DNA of 64,000 nucleotides from Streptomyces viridiviolaceus (GTDB taxonomy: Bacteria; Actinomycetota; Actinomycetes; Streptomycetales; Streptomycetaceae): NCBI RefSeq assembly GCF_014650995.1, contig NZ_BMWA01000023.1:62001-126000 (forward strand), given 5' to 3'. How positions within the stretch are numbered: position 1 is the stretch's first letter; each line of letters starts with the position of its first letter. Positions 26,564 through 34,523 of the stretch are shown here, piece by piece. Made by a program: the position numbers and the translations under genes. The notes under the pieces were generated by a model. That model worked only from the letters and a program-made list of their open reading frames with translations. It ran no database searches and was not told the DNA's origin.

Positions 26564-26589
26564 GGGGGCGGTCCGGCCGGACCGCCCCC
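26564..26589 (-). terminator. Palindromic terminator downstream of the sigma gene
   Basis: Perfect 26-bp palindrome (GGGGGCGGTCCGG and its complement) 26 nt past the sigma-factor stop, separating it from the lectin-fusion gene on the same strand. Confidence 0.7.
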
Positions 26590-26615
26590 CTCGGGCGGAC
26601 GTCACCGAGTGACGG

Positions 26616-27530
26616 TCACTCCTCGAGCGTCAGCCCCTTGCGGAGCCGGACCAGCGTCCGTGACAGCAGCCGGGAGACGTGCATCTGCGAGATGCCGAGC
26701 TCGTCACCGATCTCCGACTGGGTCATGCCCGCGACGAACCGGAGGGAGAGGATCTTCCGGTCCCGCGAGGGGAGTTCGGCGATCAGCGGCTTCAGCGACT
26801 CGACGTACTCGATGCCTTCGAGGCCGTGGTCCTCGTATCCGATGCGGTCCGCGAGCGCGCCCTCGGCGTCGTCCTCCTCCGGCTGGGCGTCCAGCGAGGA
26901 GGCGGTGTAGGCGTTGGACGCCGCCATGCCCTCGACGACCTCGTCGTTGGACAGGCCCAGGTGCTCGGCCAGTTCGGCCACCGTCGGGGCGCGGTCCAGC
27001 CGCTGGGCCAGTTCATCGCCGGCCTTGGCCAGGTCGAGTCTGAGTTCCTGGAGCCGGCGCGGGACGCGCACGGACCAGGAGGTGTCGCGGAAGAACCGCT
27101 TGATCTCGCCGATGATGGTCGGCATCGCGAACGTGGGGAACTCGACACCGCGGGAGAGTTCGAACCGGTCGATCGCCTTGATCAGGCCGATCGTGCCGAC
27201 CTGGATGATGTCCTCCATCGGCTCGCTGCGCGAGCGGAAGCGGGAGGCGGCGAACTTGACCAGGGCGAGGTTGAGCTCGACGAGCGTGTTGCGTACGTAC
27301 GAGTACTCGTGGGTGCCTTCCTCCAGCGATTCCAGCCGCTCGAAGAGGGTCTTGGACAGGGCCCGGGCGTCGGCCGGAGCCACCTCGTCGTATGCGGGGA
27401 TGTCCGGAAGCCCGGCGAGGGCGCCGTCGACGTCGGTGCCCGCGTCATGGTGCTCGATGGGATCCAGATGTTCCGGAGGGGGTGTCGACGTCGCTTTGTG
27501 GGTACGCGATCCGTCGAGCCGGGGTGACAT
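26616..27530 (-). CDS. sigI: SigB/SigF-family RNA polymerase sigma factor
   Basis: A 304-residue stress-type sigma factor of the SigB/F/G class. Region 2 includes EDIIQVGTIGLIKAIDRFEL and EFPTFAMPTIIGEIKRFFRD, region 3 follows VRVPRRLQELRLDL, and region 4 is LPSRDRKILSLRFV with the helix-turn-helix TQSEIGDELGISQMHVSRL. Earlier in-frame ATGs exist at 27554 and 27542, but ATG 27530 has GGAGG at ideal spacing. The divergent STAS and ATP-binding genes make this a partner-switching module. By position it corresponds to S. coelicolor sigI with arsI/prsI, from memory of synteny, so the symbol is less certain than the family. Confidence 0.9.
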   Translation of the reverse strand: MSPRLDGSRTHKATSTPPPEHLDPIEHHDAGTDVDGALAGLPDIPAYDEVAPADARALSKTLFERLESLEEGTHEYSYVRNTLVELNLALVKFAASRFRSRSEPMEDIIQVGTIGLIKAIDRFELSRGVEFPTFAMPTIIGEIKRFFRDTSWSVRVPRRLQELRLDLAKAGDELAQRLDRAPTVAELAEHLGLSNDEVVEGMAASNAYTASSLDAQPEEDDAEGALADRIGYEDHGLEGIEYVESLKPLIAELPSRDRKILSLRFVAGMTQSEIGDELGISQMHVSRLLSRTLVRLRKGLTLEE

Positions 27531-27685
27531 GATGTCCTCCATCGTTCTCGGCATACGGCTGCCGAAGCCAGTACGTGCACTGCGGTGTGCGGCGCCTCCA
27601 AAGCCGGCCGTGTCGGTTACGTGTTCCTACTAGCCCTACCGGGTTTACCGAGCTCACCGCAAGTGTGTTCTGTGTGGGTATGTCC

Positions 27686-27709
27686 GTTTGTGTGCGGTTG
27701 TTCGGGTGT
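27686..27709 (+). promoter_or_regulatory. Candidate SigB-type promoter of the STAS gene
   Basis: GTTT (27686-27689), 14 nt, then GGGTGT (27704-27709). This matches the SigB-class pattern GTTT-N14-16-GGGTAT/C except at one -10 base. It is 71 nt before the ATG at 27781, and the same arrangement recurs before the ATP-binding gene at 28227. Confidence 0.5.
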
Positions 27710-27780
27710 CGAAGGGCGTAGGGAAGGCGTAGTGTTCGAGGGCGTCAGCAGCAGTCACGACCCCGGGAGAGAGAGACGGC

Positions 27781-28158
27781 ATGGACCGCGGGACGGTCGG
27801 CAGCGCACAGTCGGGCCGGCTTCTGGTGGAGGTGCGGGAAGAGGGCCACAGTGCCGTCGTGACTCCGGCGGGTGAGTTGGATCACCACACCGCCGATCTG
27901 TTGCGCGAGCCGCTGGAGGACTGCCTCGCCAAGGGATTCAACCGCCTCGTCGTCGACTGCTCACGCCTGGAGTTCTGCGACTCCACAGGACTCAACGTCC
28001 TGCTCGGCGCGCGGCTGAAGGCGGAGGCCGCAGGGGGTGGCGTGCACCTGGTGGGGATGCAGCCCGTGGTGGCGCGGGTGTTCGAGATCACTGGGGCGGA
28101 GGCTGTCTTCACTGTCCATGACACGCTTGAGGCGGCCCTGTCCGACGAGTCCGACTGA
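27781..28158 (+). CDS. STAS-domain anti-sigma factor antagonist
   Basis: A 125-residue SpoIIAA/RsbV-like protein. The STAS core is complete (TPAGELDHHTADLL ... VVDCSRLEFCDSTGLNVLLGAR), with the phosphorylatable serine S68 in the CDSTG loop. In partner switching the unphosphorylated form binds the anti-sigma kinase and frees the sigma factor. ATG 27781 follows a GGGAGAGAG stretch. It lies between the divergent sigma gene and the kinase gene encoded downstream, its likely partners. Confidence 0.9.
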   Translation: MDRGTVGSAQSGRLLVEVREEGHSAVVTPAGELDHHTADLLREPLEDCLAKGFNRLVVDCSRLEFCDSTGLNVLLGARLKAEAAGGGVHLVGMQPVVARVFEITGAEAVFTVHDTLEAALSDESD

Positions 28159-28226
28159 CCGCCCCACGCCGGGCCGGAGACGGGTCTCGTGCGGCCCCTG
28201 GGACCGGTGTTCGTCCCCGGCTCTGT

Positions 28227-28250
28227 GTTTCTTGCCCAATACAGGGGTGT
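28227..28250 (+). promoter_or_regulatory. Candidate SigB-type promoter of the ATP-binding anti-sigma gene
   Basis: GTTT (28227-28230), 14 nt, then GGGTGT (28245-28250), identical in both boxes and spacing to the element at 27686. It lies in the 236-bp gap after the STAS gene, 144 nt before the ATG of the kinase gene. Confidence 0.45.
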
Positions 28251-28394
28251 TCTGTCGGTCCGCTCGGGCAGGAGACATCCTGAACCTGTCGGCTGCCCGG
28301 GCGGGACGCCGGGGTGGACCGCACTCCTGTACGGCGTGACTGACTGTGTACGACTTTGAAACGTGAACTGGTGAATCGGTGAGGTGAAGCGCTG

Positions 28395-29009
28395 ATGAGC
28401 ACCACCCGGCCCTACTCGCCGGGCGACCGCGGTCCGGAGCCCAGCGGCGCTTCCGGGGCGTCCGAGGACGGCGCACCCGCGACCGGGGAGCCCGCAGGAG
28501 GCCCGCCCGCGGCGGGCGTCTCCGCGGGGCAAGCCGCCGTCCCCGGGGCTGCCCGCGCGCCCCAGGGGACCGCGGACCGGCCGTCCGCGCCCGCCGCCGG
28601 CCGGCAGGTCCGCAGGCTGAGCTTCGACGGTCAGAGCGGTGTCGTCCCGCTCGCCCGGGACTTCACCCGCCAGGCGCTGTACGCCTGGGGCTGGCTGCCC
28701 TCCGCCACCGCCGACCAGCGCGCCGCCGCCGAGGACGTCCTGCTCGTCGTGTCGGAGCTGGTCACCAATGCCTGCCTGCACGCCGAGGGGCCGGACGAGC
28801 TGTGGATCACCTGCGACAAGAAGGTGATCCGGCTGGAGGTCTCCGACCGCGGCACGGGCCAGCCGGCACCCCGCACCCCGCACCGCGCCGGGCGCCCCGG
28901 CGGCCACGGCATGTTCATCGTGCAGCGGCTCTGCCTGGACTGGGGCGTCGTACGGACCCCGGGCGTCGCGGGCAAGACCGTCTGGGCGGAACTCGGCGCG
29001 CCCGCGTAG
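28395..29009 (+). CDS. ATP-binding anti-sigma factor kinase (RsbW/SpoIIAB-like)
   Basis: A 204-residue protein. The first ~70 residues are Pro/Ala/Gly-rich and disordered. A GHKL-type ATPase domain follows: N-box ELVTNACLHAEG, G1 box VSDRGTGQP and G2-like GRPGGHGMFIV. Such proteins bind and inhibit a SigB-class sigma factor and phosphorylate the STAS antagonist. With the neighbouring sigma and STAS genes it completes a partner-switch set. ATG 28395 follows GAGGTGA. A perfect palindrome terminates it at 29043. Confidence 0.88.
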   Translation: MSTTRPYSPGDRGPEPSGASGASEDGAPATGEPAGGPPAAGVSAGQAAVPGAARAPQGTADRPSAPAAGRQVRRLSFDGQSGVVPLARDFTRQALYAWGWLPSATADQRAAAEDVLLVVSELVTNACLHAEGPDELWITCDKKVIRLEVSDRGTGQPAPRTPHRAGRPGGHGMFIVQRLCLDWGVVRTPGVAGKTVWAELGAPA

Positions 29010-29042
29010 GCCACCGACTCCAGCGGTCAGCACACGAACGCC

Positions 29043-29068
29043 CGGCCCCTCGGGATCCCGAGGGGCCG
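29043..29068 (+). terminator. Palindromic terminator of the anti-sigma kinase gene
   Basis: Perfect 26-bp palindrome centred on GATC (arms CGGCCCCTCGG), 33 nt after the stop. Its ggccgttgtcgtg flank recurs in the repeat array downstream. Confidence 0.7.
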
Positions 29069-29363
29069 TTGTCGTGCCCGCGCGAGTCCCGTGACCGGGT
29101 CGGCCGCCCTCGCAGGCGCGGGGCCGGGCTGGCTGTCGTCCCGTTGAGGTGGCCACCGTGGTGGCCCGGACGTGTGCGTAGGGGTCCCTCGGCGTTTCGT
29201 GGGGCCGTTGTCGTGTCGGCGGGGGTGCTGCGGCGTGGTCGGTCGTCTTCGGACGTGCGGGGGCCGGGCTGGCTGTCGTCCCGTTGAGGTGGCCACCGTG
29301 GTGGCCCGGACGTGTGCGTAGGGGCCCCTCGGCGTTTCATGGGGCCGTTGTCGTGTCGGCGGG
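29044..29363. repeat. Three-copy ~140-bp tandem array derived from a terminator-containing unit
   Basis: Segments 29121-29223 and 29261-29363 are 103 bp long and differ at only two positions; their period is 140 bp. A third, more diverged copy begins at the terminator at 29044: its ggcccctcgg...ggggccgttgtcgtg core lies ~139 bp before the matching core of the next copy. The hairpin arms have decayed in the later copies. The wider gap 29010-29689 holds no gene I can support; open frames across it follow the repeat rather than any conserved protein. Confidence 0.75.
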
Positions 29364-29625
29364 AGTCCAAGCGGCGTTGTCGGCCGTCCTCACACGCGTG
29401 GGCCCGGAGCGCCCCGTTCCGGTGTGCGGGACGCCGTGGTCGGCGGCCGGTGGTGTGGGCGCGCCGGGTGCCCGGGCCTGCGCGGTCGCGCAAGGCCGTC
29501 AGGCTTGCGCACGCCCGGTCCTGGCCGGCTGCCGCGGTGCCGGGCGGGCGACCCGAGCCGTTCCGCCGCAGCCCGCGCAGGGTTGCCGGGCGTTCTCCCG
29601 CGCGCGGACGTCCCCGCAAACGCCC

Positions 29626-29664
29626 GGAGGGCCGCCGCATCCACCAGGGATGCGGCGGCCCTCC
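29626..29664 (-). terminator. Terminator of the POT transporter gene
   Basis: Perfect 17-bp stem (left arm 29626-29642, right arm 29648-29664, core ggccgccgcatcc) with the 5-nt loop ACCAG. It is 26 nt past the stop of the transporter on the minus strand. Confidence 0.8.
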
Positions 29665-29689
29665 GTCGGCAAGGCCGGACCGGCAGACG

Positions 29690-31186
29690 TCAGCGGACGT
29701 CGCCCATGAGCTCCTTGACCCGCTTGCGGTACATCCACACCGCGACACCGGCGACCACGGCGAGCGTGGCCTCCGCGGCGACGATGCCCGTCTTGTTCAG
29801 GTCGACGCCGGCGATGGACAGCAGACCCGTGGTCGCGTCACCGGCGGTGACGGCCAGGAACCAGACGCCCATCATCTGCGAGGCGTACTTCACCGGCGCC
29901 ATCTTCGTGGTGACCGACAGGCCGACCGGGGAGAGCAGCAGCTCACCGCAGGTCTGGACGAAGTAGATCGCCACCAGCCACAGCGCCGCCGCCTTGTGAC
30001 CGCCCTCGGCGATCGCCAGCGGGGCCAAGAAGAGGAAGAAGGACGCGCCGACCAGGACCAGGCCGAACGAGAACTTCACGATCGTGCTCGGCTCCTTGCC
30101 GCGCCGGGCGAGCGCCAGCCACAGCGTGGCGAAGACCGGGGCCAGCGCCATGATGATGACCGGGTTGACCGACTGGTACCAGGAGACCGGGAACTCCCAG
30201 CCGAAGACGCTGTTCTCGGCCGAGGAGTCGGCGAAGATCGAAAGGGTCGAACCGCCCTGGTCGTAGATCATCCAGAAGACGGCCGCGGCGACGAAGAACC
30301 AGATGTACGCGGACATCTTGGACTGCTCGGCGCGGTCCAGTTCCTTGTCCCGCTTGATGCGGGTCAGCACCAGCACCGGGATGATCACGCCGAGCAGCGT
30401 CAGCGGGACCAGGATCCAGTTCAGCGTGTAGTGGCCGGAGAAGCCGACGATGGCGTAGAAGACGACGGCGACGGCGGCCCAGAACGCGGCCTTGCGCAGC
30501 GTCGAGGTCTTCTCGGCGGCCGACAGCGGCTTCGGCACGACGCTGGAGTGCGGGGCGAGGTTGCGGCTGCCGATCAGGAACTGGGCCACACCCAGCGCCA
30601 TGCCGAGCGCGGCCAGCGCGAAGCCCAGGTGCCAGTTGACGTTCTCACCGATGGTTCCGATGATCAGCGGCGCGGCGAAGGCACCGAGGTTGATGCCCAT
30701 GTAGAAGACGGTGAAGCCGCCGTCGCGGCGCGGGTCGTCCGGGCCGTCGTAGAGCTGGCCGACCATCGTGGAGATGTTGGCCTTCAGCAGACCGGAGCCG
30801 ATGGCGACCAGGCCGAGACCGGCGTAGAACGTGCCGGACGACGGCAGCGCCAGCGTGAGGTGGCCGAGCATGATGATGCCGCCCGCGACGGCGACGGTCT
30901 TGCGGGGGCCCCACACACGGTCGCCGAACCAGCCGCCCGGCATCGTGAGCAGGTACACCAGCGAGAGGTACACCGAGTAGATCGCGGTGGCGGTGCCGGC
31001 GCTCAGGCCCAGGCCGCCCGGGGCCACGAGGTACAGCGGGAGCAGGGCCCTCATGCCGTAGTAGGAGAAACGCTCCCACATCTCGGTCATGAAGAGAGTG
31101 GCCAGTCCGCGGGGGTGGCCGAAGAAGGTCTTCTCGGAACCGGGGGTGCCCGGGTGGACCGAGTCCTTCGTCAGGCTGGACGCCAT
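29690..31186 (-). CDS. POT/PTR-family proton-coupled peptide transporter
   Basis: A 498-residue MFS-type transporter with 12-14 helices. The family motif ExxERFxYYG appears as EMWERFSYYG (about residues 35-44), and GGWFGDR and FYMGINLGAFAAPLI follow as expected for POT proteins. It should import di- and tripeptides with protons. ATG 31186 follows AAGGA. The 500-bp region upstream contains a terminator-like hairpin that might be a transcription attenuator. Confidence 0.92.
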   Translation of the reverse strand: MASSLTKDSVHPGTPGSEKTFFGHPRGLATLFMTEMWERFSYYGMRALLPLYLVAPGGLGLSAGTATAIYSVYLSLVYLLTMPGGWFGDRVWGPRKTVAVAGGIIMLGHLTLALPSSGTFYAGLGLVAIGSGLLKANISTMVGQLYDGPDDPRRDGGFTVFYMGINLGAFAAPLIIGTIGENVNWHLGFALAALGMALGVAQFLIGSRNLAPHSSVVPKPLSAAEKTSTLRKAAFWAAVAVVFYAIVGFSGHYTLNWILVPLTLLGVIIPVLVLTRIKRDKELDRAEQSKMSAYIWFFVAAAVFWMIYDQGGSTLSIFADSSAENSVFGWEFPVSWYQSVNPVIIMALAPVFATLWLALARRGKEPSTIVKFSFGLVLVGASFFLFLAPLAIAEGGHKAAALWLVAIYFVQTCGELLLSPVGLSVTTKMAPVKYASQMMGVWFLAVTAGDATTGLLSIAGVDLNKTGIVAAEATLAVVAGVAVWMYRKRVKELMGDVR

Positions 31187-31709
31187 GGTCGTTCCTTGCT
31201 GGTCGGGACGCGCTCATGAGGCGATGCGCGCCCGGTGGGGGCGGCCGGCACCGGCGGCCTCGCCCGTCCACCCCACGCCCTGAGGGATTCCGCTCCGGAT
31301 CACGAAGCGGTGGACGGCGACCACCGGGATCCACGCCTCGGCGCGCGTCGCTGCGCGTCATGAGGCCCGGCCACAGGTCATTCCTTTCAAGGCTGGCCGT
31401 GGACCAGCCCGCACACAAAAGAGACCTTCGGCGTCGAAGCCGCCAAAGGTCCCCGTGGTGCTACAGGCGTTGATTCACCATACGGCAGGACACCGCCCGG
31501 TATGGAAGCACTTGAGACACGGATCACAGGTGATGAGGGAACCGCGGACGATCTTTCGAAGGTCCATTCCAGGATGGCACCTCACAGCCGCAGGTTCCCC
31601 ACCGGGGTCGACGGGGCAGCCGGGAACCGGTGTCCGGCATGTCCGAAGGTAAGAAGCGGCCTGGTCGATCACACCTCGGCCGTTGCTCCGAGCGGACTAC
31701 CATCAGCTC
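31187..31709. other. Long leader/intergenic region of the peptide transporter, no gene called
   Basis: About 520 bp between the divergent transporter and response-regulator genes. The right end carries the response-regulator promoter (TACCAT at 31698-31703). On the minus strand a terminator-like hairpin (31411-31451) sits some 230 nt before the transporter start, followed by two very short possible reading frames. Nothing longer looks coding. Confidence 0.45.
31411..31451 (-). terminator. Terminator-like hairpin in the POT transporter leader
   Basis: On the minus strand GACCTTTGGCG pairs with CGCCGAAGGTC (one mismatch in 11, 7-nt loop) and is followed at once by TCTCTTTTGTG. No gene upstream on that strand needs terminating, so it may attenuate transporter transcription. 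Confidence 0.5.
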
Positions 31710-32387
31710 ATGACCCGTGTACTGCTCGCCGAGGACGACGCGTCCATCTCGGAGCCGCTGGCCCGCGCACTGCGCCGGGAAGGGTACGAGGTCGAGGTGC
31801 GTGAGGACGGACCCACCGCGCTCGACGCCGGGATGCAGGGCGGCGTCGACCTGGTCGTGCTGGACCTCGGCCTGCCCGGCATGGACGGCCTGGAGGTCGC
31901 CCGCCGGCTGCGTGCCGAAGGCCACACCGTGCCGATCCTCATCCTGACCGCGCGCGCCGACGAGGTGGACACCGTCGTCGGTCTGGACGCCGGCGCCGAC
32001 GACTACGTCACCAAGCCGTTCCGGCTCGCCGAACTGCTCGCCCGGGTCCGGGCCCTGCTGCGGCGCGGTGCCGCCGAGCCCCAGCAGCCGCCCGCCACGC
32101 ACGGTGTGCGCATCGACGTCGAGTCGCACCGGGCCTGGATGGGCGACGAGGAGCTCCAGCTCACCGCCAAGGAGTTCGACCTGCTGCGGGTCCTGGTGCG
32201 GGACGCGGGCCGGGTGGTCACCCGCGACCAGCTGATGCGCGAGGTCTGGGACACCACTTGGTGGTCGTCGACGAAGACCCTCGACATGCACATCTCCTGG
32301 CTGCGCAAGAAGCTGGGGGACGACGCGGCGAACCCCCGCTACATCGCCACCGTGCGGGGCGTGGGCTTCCGCTTCGAGAAGAACTGA
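31710..32387 (+). CDS. OmpR-family response regulator
   Basis: A 225-residue two-component regulator. The receiver domain has the acidic pair E8/D9-D10, the phospho-acceptor D52 in VVLDLGLPGMDG, and the TKPF lysine loop. A winged-helix OmpR-type DNA-binding domain occupies about 125-223 (LTAKEFDLLRVLV ... TLDMHISWLRKKLG ... IATVRGVGFRF). ATG 31710 lacks a ribosome site but is 6 nt after TACCAT, suggesting a leaderless transcript. The cognate histidine kinase follows 69 nt downstream. Confidence 0.92.
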   Translation: MTRVLLAEDDASISEPLARALRREGYEVEVREDGPTALDAGMQGGVDLVVLDLGLPGMDGLEVARRLRAEGHTVPILILTARADEVDTVVGLDAGADDYVTKPFRLAELLARVRALLRRGAAEPQQPPATHGVRIDVESHRAWMGDEELQLTAKEFDLLRVLVRDAGRVVTRDQLMREVWDTTWWSSTKTLDMHISWLRKKLGDDAANPRYIATVRGVGFRFEKN

Positions 32388-32456
32388 GCCCCCGGGGGGC
32401 CGGTCACGGGCATGATGGGCAACACGGGCAGTACGGGTGACAACGGGTAAGAGGAC

Positions 32457-33731
32457 ATGCGCCGTCGACTGATCCAGTCCACGCTCGCCGTGGTACTCGT
32501 CGTGATCGGCGTCTTCGGCGTCTCCCTGGTCATCGTCGAGACCCGGACGATCAGCAGCACCGCCCAGGAACGGGTCGACCTGGAGGCGGCCCGGCTGGCC
32601 AGCATCGTGGACAGTCGCCTGCTCGGCACGGGCACCGTCGACGCGGACGTCCTGCGGCAACAGGTCGAGGGCAACCGCTACGCCGAGATCAGCATCCCCG
32701 GCCGGCCGGTCATCGAGGTGGGCACCGAACCGACCGGTGACGTCATCCGCGGCGAGGCCACCGGGGAGGAGGGCGAGACGGTCCTCGTCGAGGAGCCCAA
32801 GTCCTCGGTGACCCGGGAGGTCGGCCGCACCCTGCTGATCATCGGCCTGGTGGCGCTGCTGGCGGTGGTCGCCGCGGTGCTGCTGGCGATCCGCCAGGCC
32901 AACCGCCTCGCCTCCCCGCTCACCGACCTCGCCGAGACCGCCGAACGCCTCGGCTCCGGCGACCCGCGCCCCAGGCACAAGCGGTACGGCGTCCCCGAGC
33001 TGGACCGGGTCGCCGACGTGCTGGACGCCTCCGCGGAACGCATCGCCAGGATGCTGACCGCCGAGCGCCGGCTGGCCGCCGACGCCTCGCACCAGCTGCG
33101 TACGCCGCTGACCGCGCTGTCCATGCGGCTGGAGGAGATCACCCTCACCGACGACCCGGAGACGGTGAAGGACGAGGCGACGATCGCGCTGACCCAGGTG
33201 GAACGTCTGACGGACGTGGTGGAACGGCTGCTGACCAACTCCCGCGACCCGCGCAGCGGCTCCGCCGTCACCTTCGAGCTGGACGACGTCATCCAGCAGC
33301 AGATCGCCGAGTGGCGCCCCGCCTACCGCAGCGCGGGACGCGCCATCGTCAGCTCCGGAAAGCGGCACCTGACGGCCGTGGGCACACCGGGCGCGGTGGC
33401 GCAGGTGCTGGCCGCGCTGATCGAGAACTCCCTGATGCACGGCGGCGGCACCGTGGCCCTGCGCACCCGGGTCACCGGCAACCAGGCGGTGGTCGAGGTC
33501 ACCGACGAGGGCGCGGGCGTCCCGGCCGACCTGGGGGCGCGGATCTTCGAGCGTACGATCAGCGGACGGAACTCGACGGGCATCGGCCTGGCCGTCGCCC
33601 GTGACCTCGCCGAGGCGGACGGCGGACGCCTGGAACTGCTGCAGGCCAAGCCTCCGGTGTTCGGCCTGTTCCTGTCCCGCACCCCTCCGCCGAAGAAGGC
33701 GTCGACGGGTACGGGGGAGACGGTCCGCTAG
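32457..33731 (+). CDS. Sensor histidine kinase
   Basis: A 424-residue membrane kinase. Transmembrane helices lie at about 7-27 and 124-146, enclosing a ~95-residue extracellular sensor region of no recognised fold. A HAMP-like linker leads to the H-box DASHQLRTPLTAL (phospho-accepting H212), an N-box with ALIENSLMHG, and G-boxes VTDEGAGVP and STGIGLAVARDL. It is paired with the response regulator just upstream. The signal is unknown. ATG 32457 follows AAGAGGA. Confidence 0.92.
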   Translation: MRRRLIQSTLAVVLVVIGVFGVSLVIVETRTISSTAQERVDLEAARLASIVDSRLLGTGTVDADVLRQQVEGNRYAEISIPGRPVIEVGTEPTGDVIRGEATGEEGETVLVEEPKSSVTREVGRTLLIIGLVALLAVVAAVLLAIRQANRLASPLTDLAETAERLGSGDPRPRHKRYGVPELDRVADVLDASAERIARMLTAERRLAADASHQLRTPLTALSMRLEEITLTDDPETVKDEATIALTQVERLTDVVERLLTNSRDPRSGSAVTFELDDVIQQQIAEWRPAYRSAGRAIVSSGKRHLTAVGTPGAVAQVLAALIENSLMHGGGTVALRTRVTGNQAVVEVTDEGAGVPADLGARIFERTISGRNSTGIGLAVARDLAEADGGRLELLQAKPPVFGLFLSRTPPPKKASTGTGETVR

Positions 33732-33768
33732 CCGCCGCAGAACTCCGGGCGGGGCCCTGGACCGCGGG

Positions 33769-34368
33769 TCACGGCCTGCGGGCCGCGCCGACCCGGGTCG
33801 CTCCGGCGGGACGGGGGGCGGGGCGGCCGTCCGCCGCGGGGACCGCCGCCGGCTGCTCGTGCTCCGGGAAGGACTCGGCCCGCACCACCGGCTCCCGGGC
33901 CGGCAGCGCGCGGAAGACCCAGGTGCGGTACGACCAGAAGCGGAACAGCGTTCCGAGACCGATGCCGACGAACTTGAAGATGTTGCTCTGCAGCGGGCTG
34001 TCCCAGCCGAAGCCGTACGTCGCCGTGTACAGCACACCGTTCTCGATCACGAGCCCGACCGCGCTGAACAGCAGGAACAGCGACATCTCGCGCGTGCGCC
34101 CGCTCTTGTCGCGGTCCCGGTACGTGAAGTAGCGGAAGCCCAGGTAGTTGAAGACGATCGCGACGACGGTCGCGACGATGCTCGCCCGCACCACCTGCAG
34201 GTCGGTCGTGTGCCGCACCAGGTTGAACACGAGGAGGTTGACCAGAACCCCCGCGCCGCCCACCGCGCCGAACTTCACGACCTCGCGGACCAGCCGGTCG
34301 ACCCGCTGCCGCACCGCGCCGCGGGGTGCCGGGGGAGCCGTTGGAGGCCCCGAGGAACCATGTCCCAT
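33769..34368 (-). CDS. GtrA-family membrane protein
   Basis: A 199-residue protein with four hydrophobic helices between about residues 30 and 150. The motif VKFGAVGGAGVLVNLLVFNL and the NYLGFRYFTYRD loop are typical of GtrA, a family associated with moving lipid-linked sugars across the membrane or with polysaccharide assembly. The tail is Pro/Ala/Arg-rich and cytosolic. It converges with the sensor kinase gene and is divergent from purK. Direct function unknown. Confidence 0.85.
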   Translation of the reverse strand: MGHGSSGPPTAPPAPRGAVRQRVDRLVREVVKFGAVGGAGVLVNLLVFNLVRHTTDLQVVRASIVATVVAIVFNYLGFRYFTYRDRDKSGRTREMSLFLLFSAVGLVIENGVLYTATYGFGWDSPLQSNIFKFVGIGLGTLFRFWSYRTWVFRALPAREPVVRAESFPEHEQPAAVPAADGRPAPRPAGATRVGAARRP

Positions 34369-34523
34369 GGTCGTGCAGGCCCCCGTCCGTCGGTTGGCGT
34401 CAACCCAGTCATGCTAACCACCCGCACGCGCGATCTTCCTGCCGACGGGGGCCACGGGCGGGAAGAGGACCGGCGGAACGGCCGGTAATCCGGTGGGCTC
34501 CTCGCGGCCGATACGCTAGGGGT

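Noticed and set aside
29027..29296. Open frames in the 140-bp repeat array
   Set aside because: They repeat the array's own sequence in translation and change frame identity between copies. A duplicated terminator explains the DNA better.
31524..34037. An 837-codon open minus-strand frame
   Set aside because: It is antisense to the response regulator and sensor kinase, whose motifs are unambiguous.
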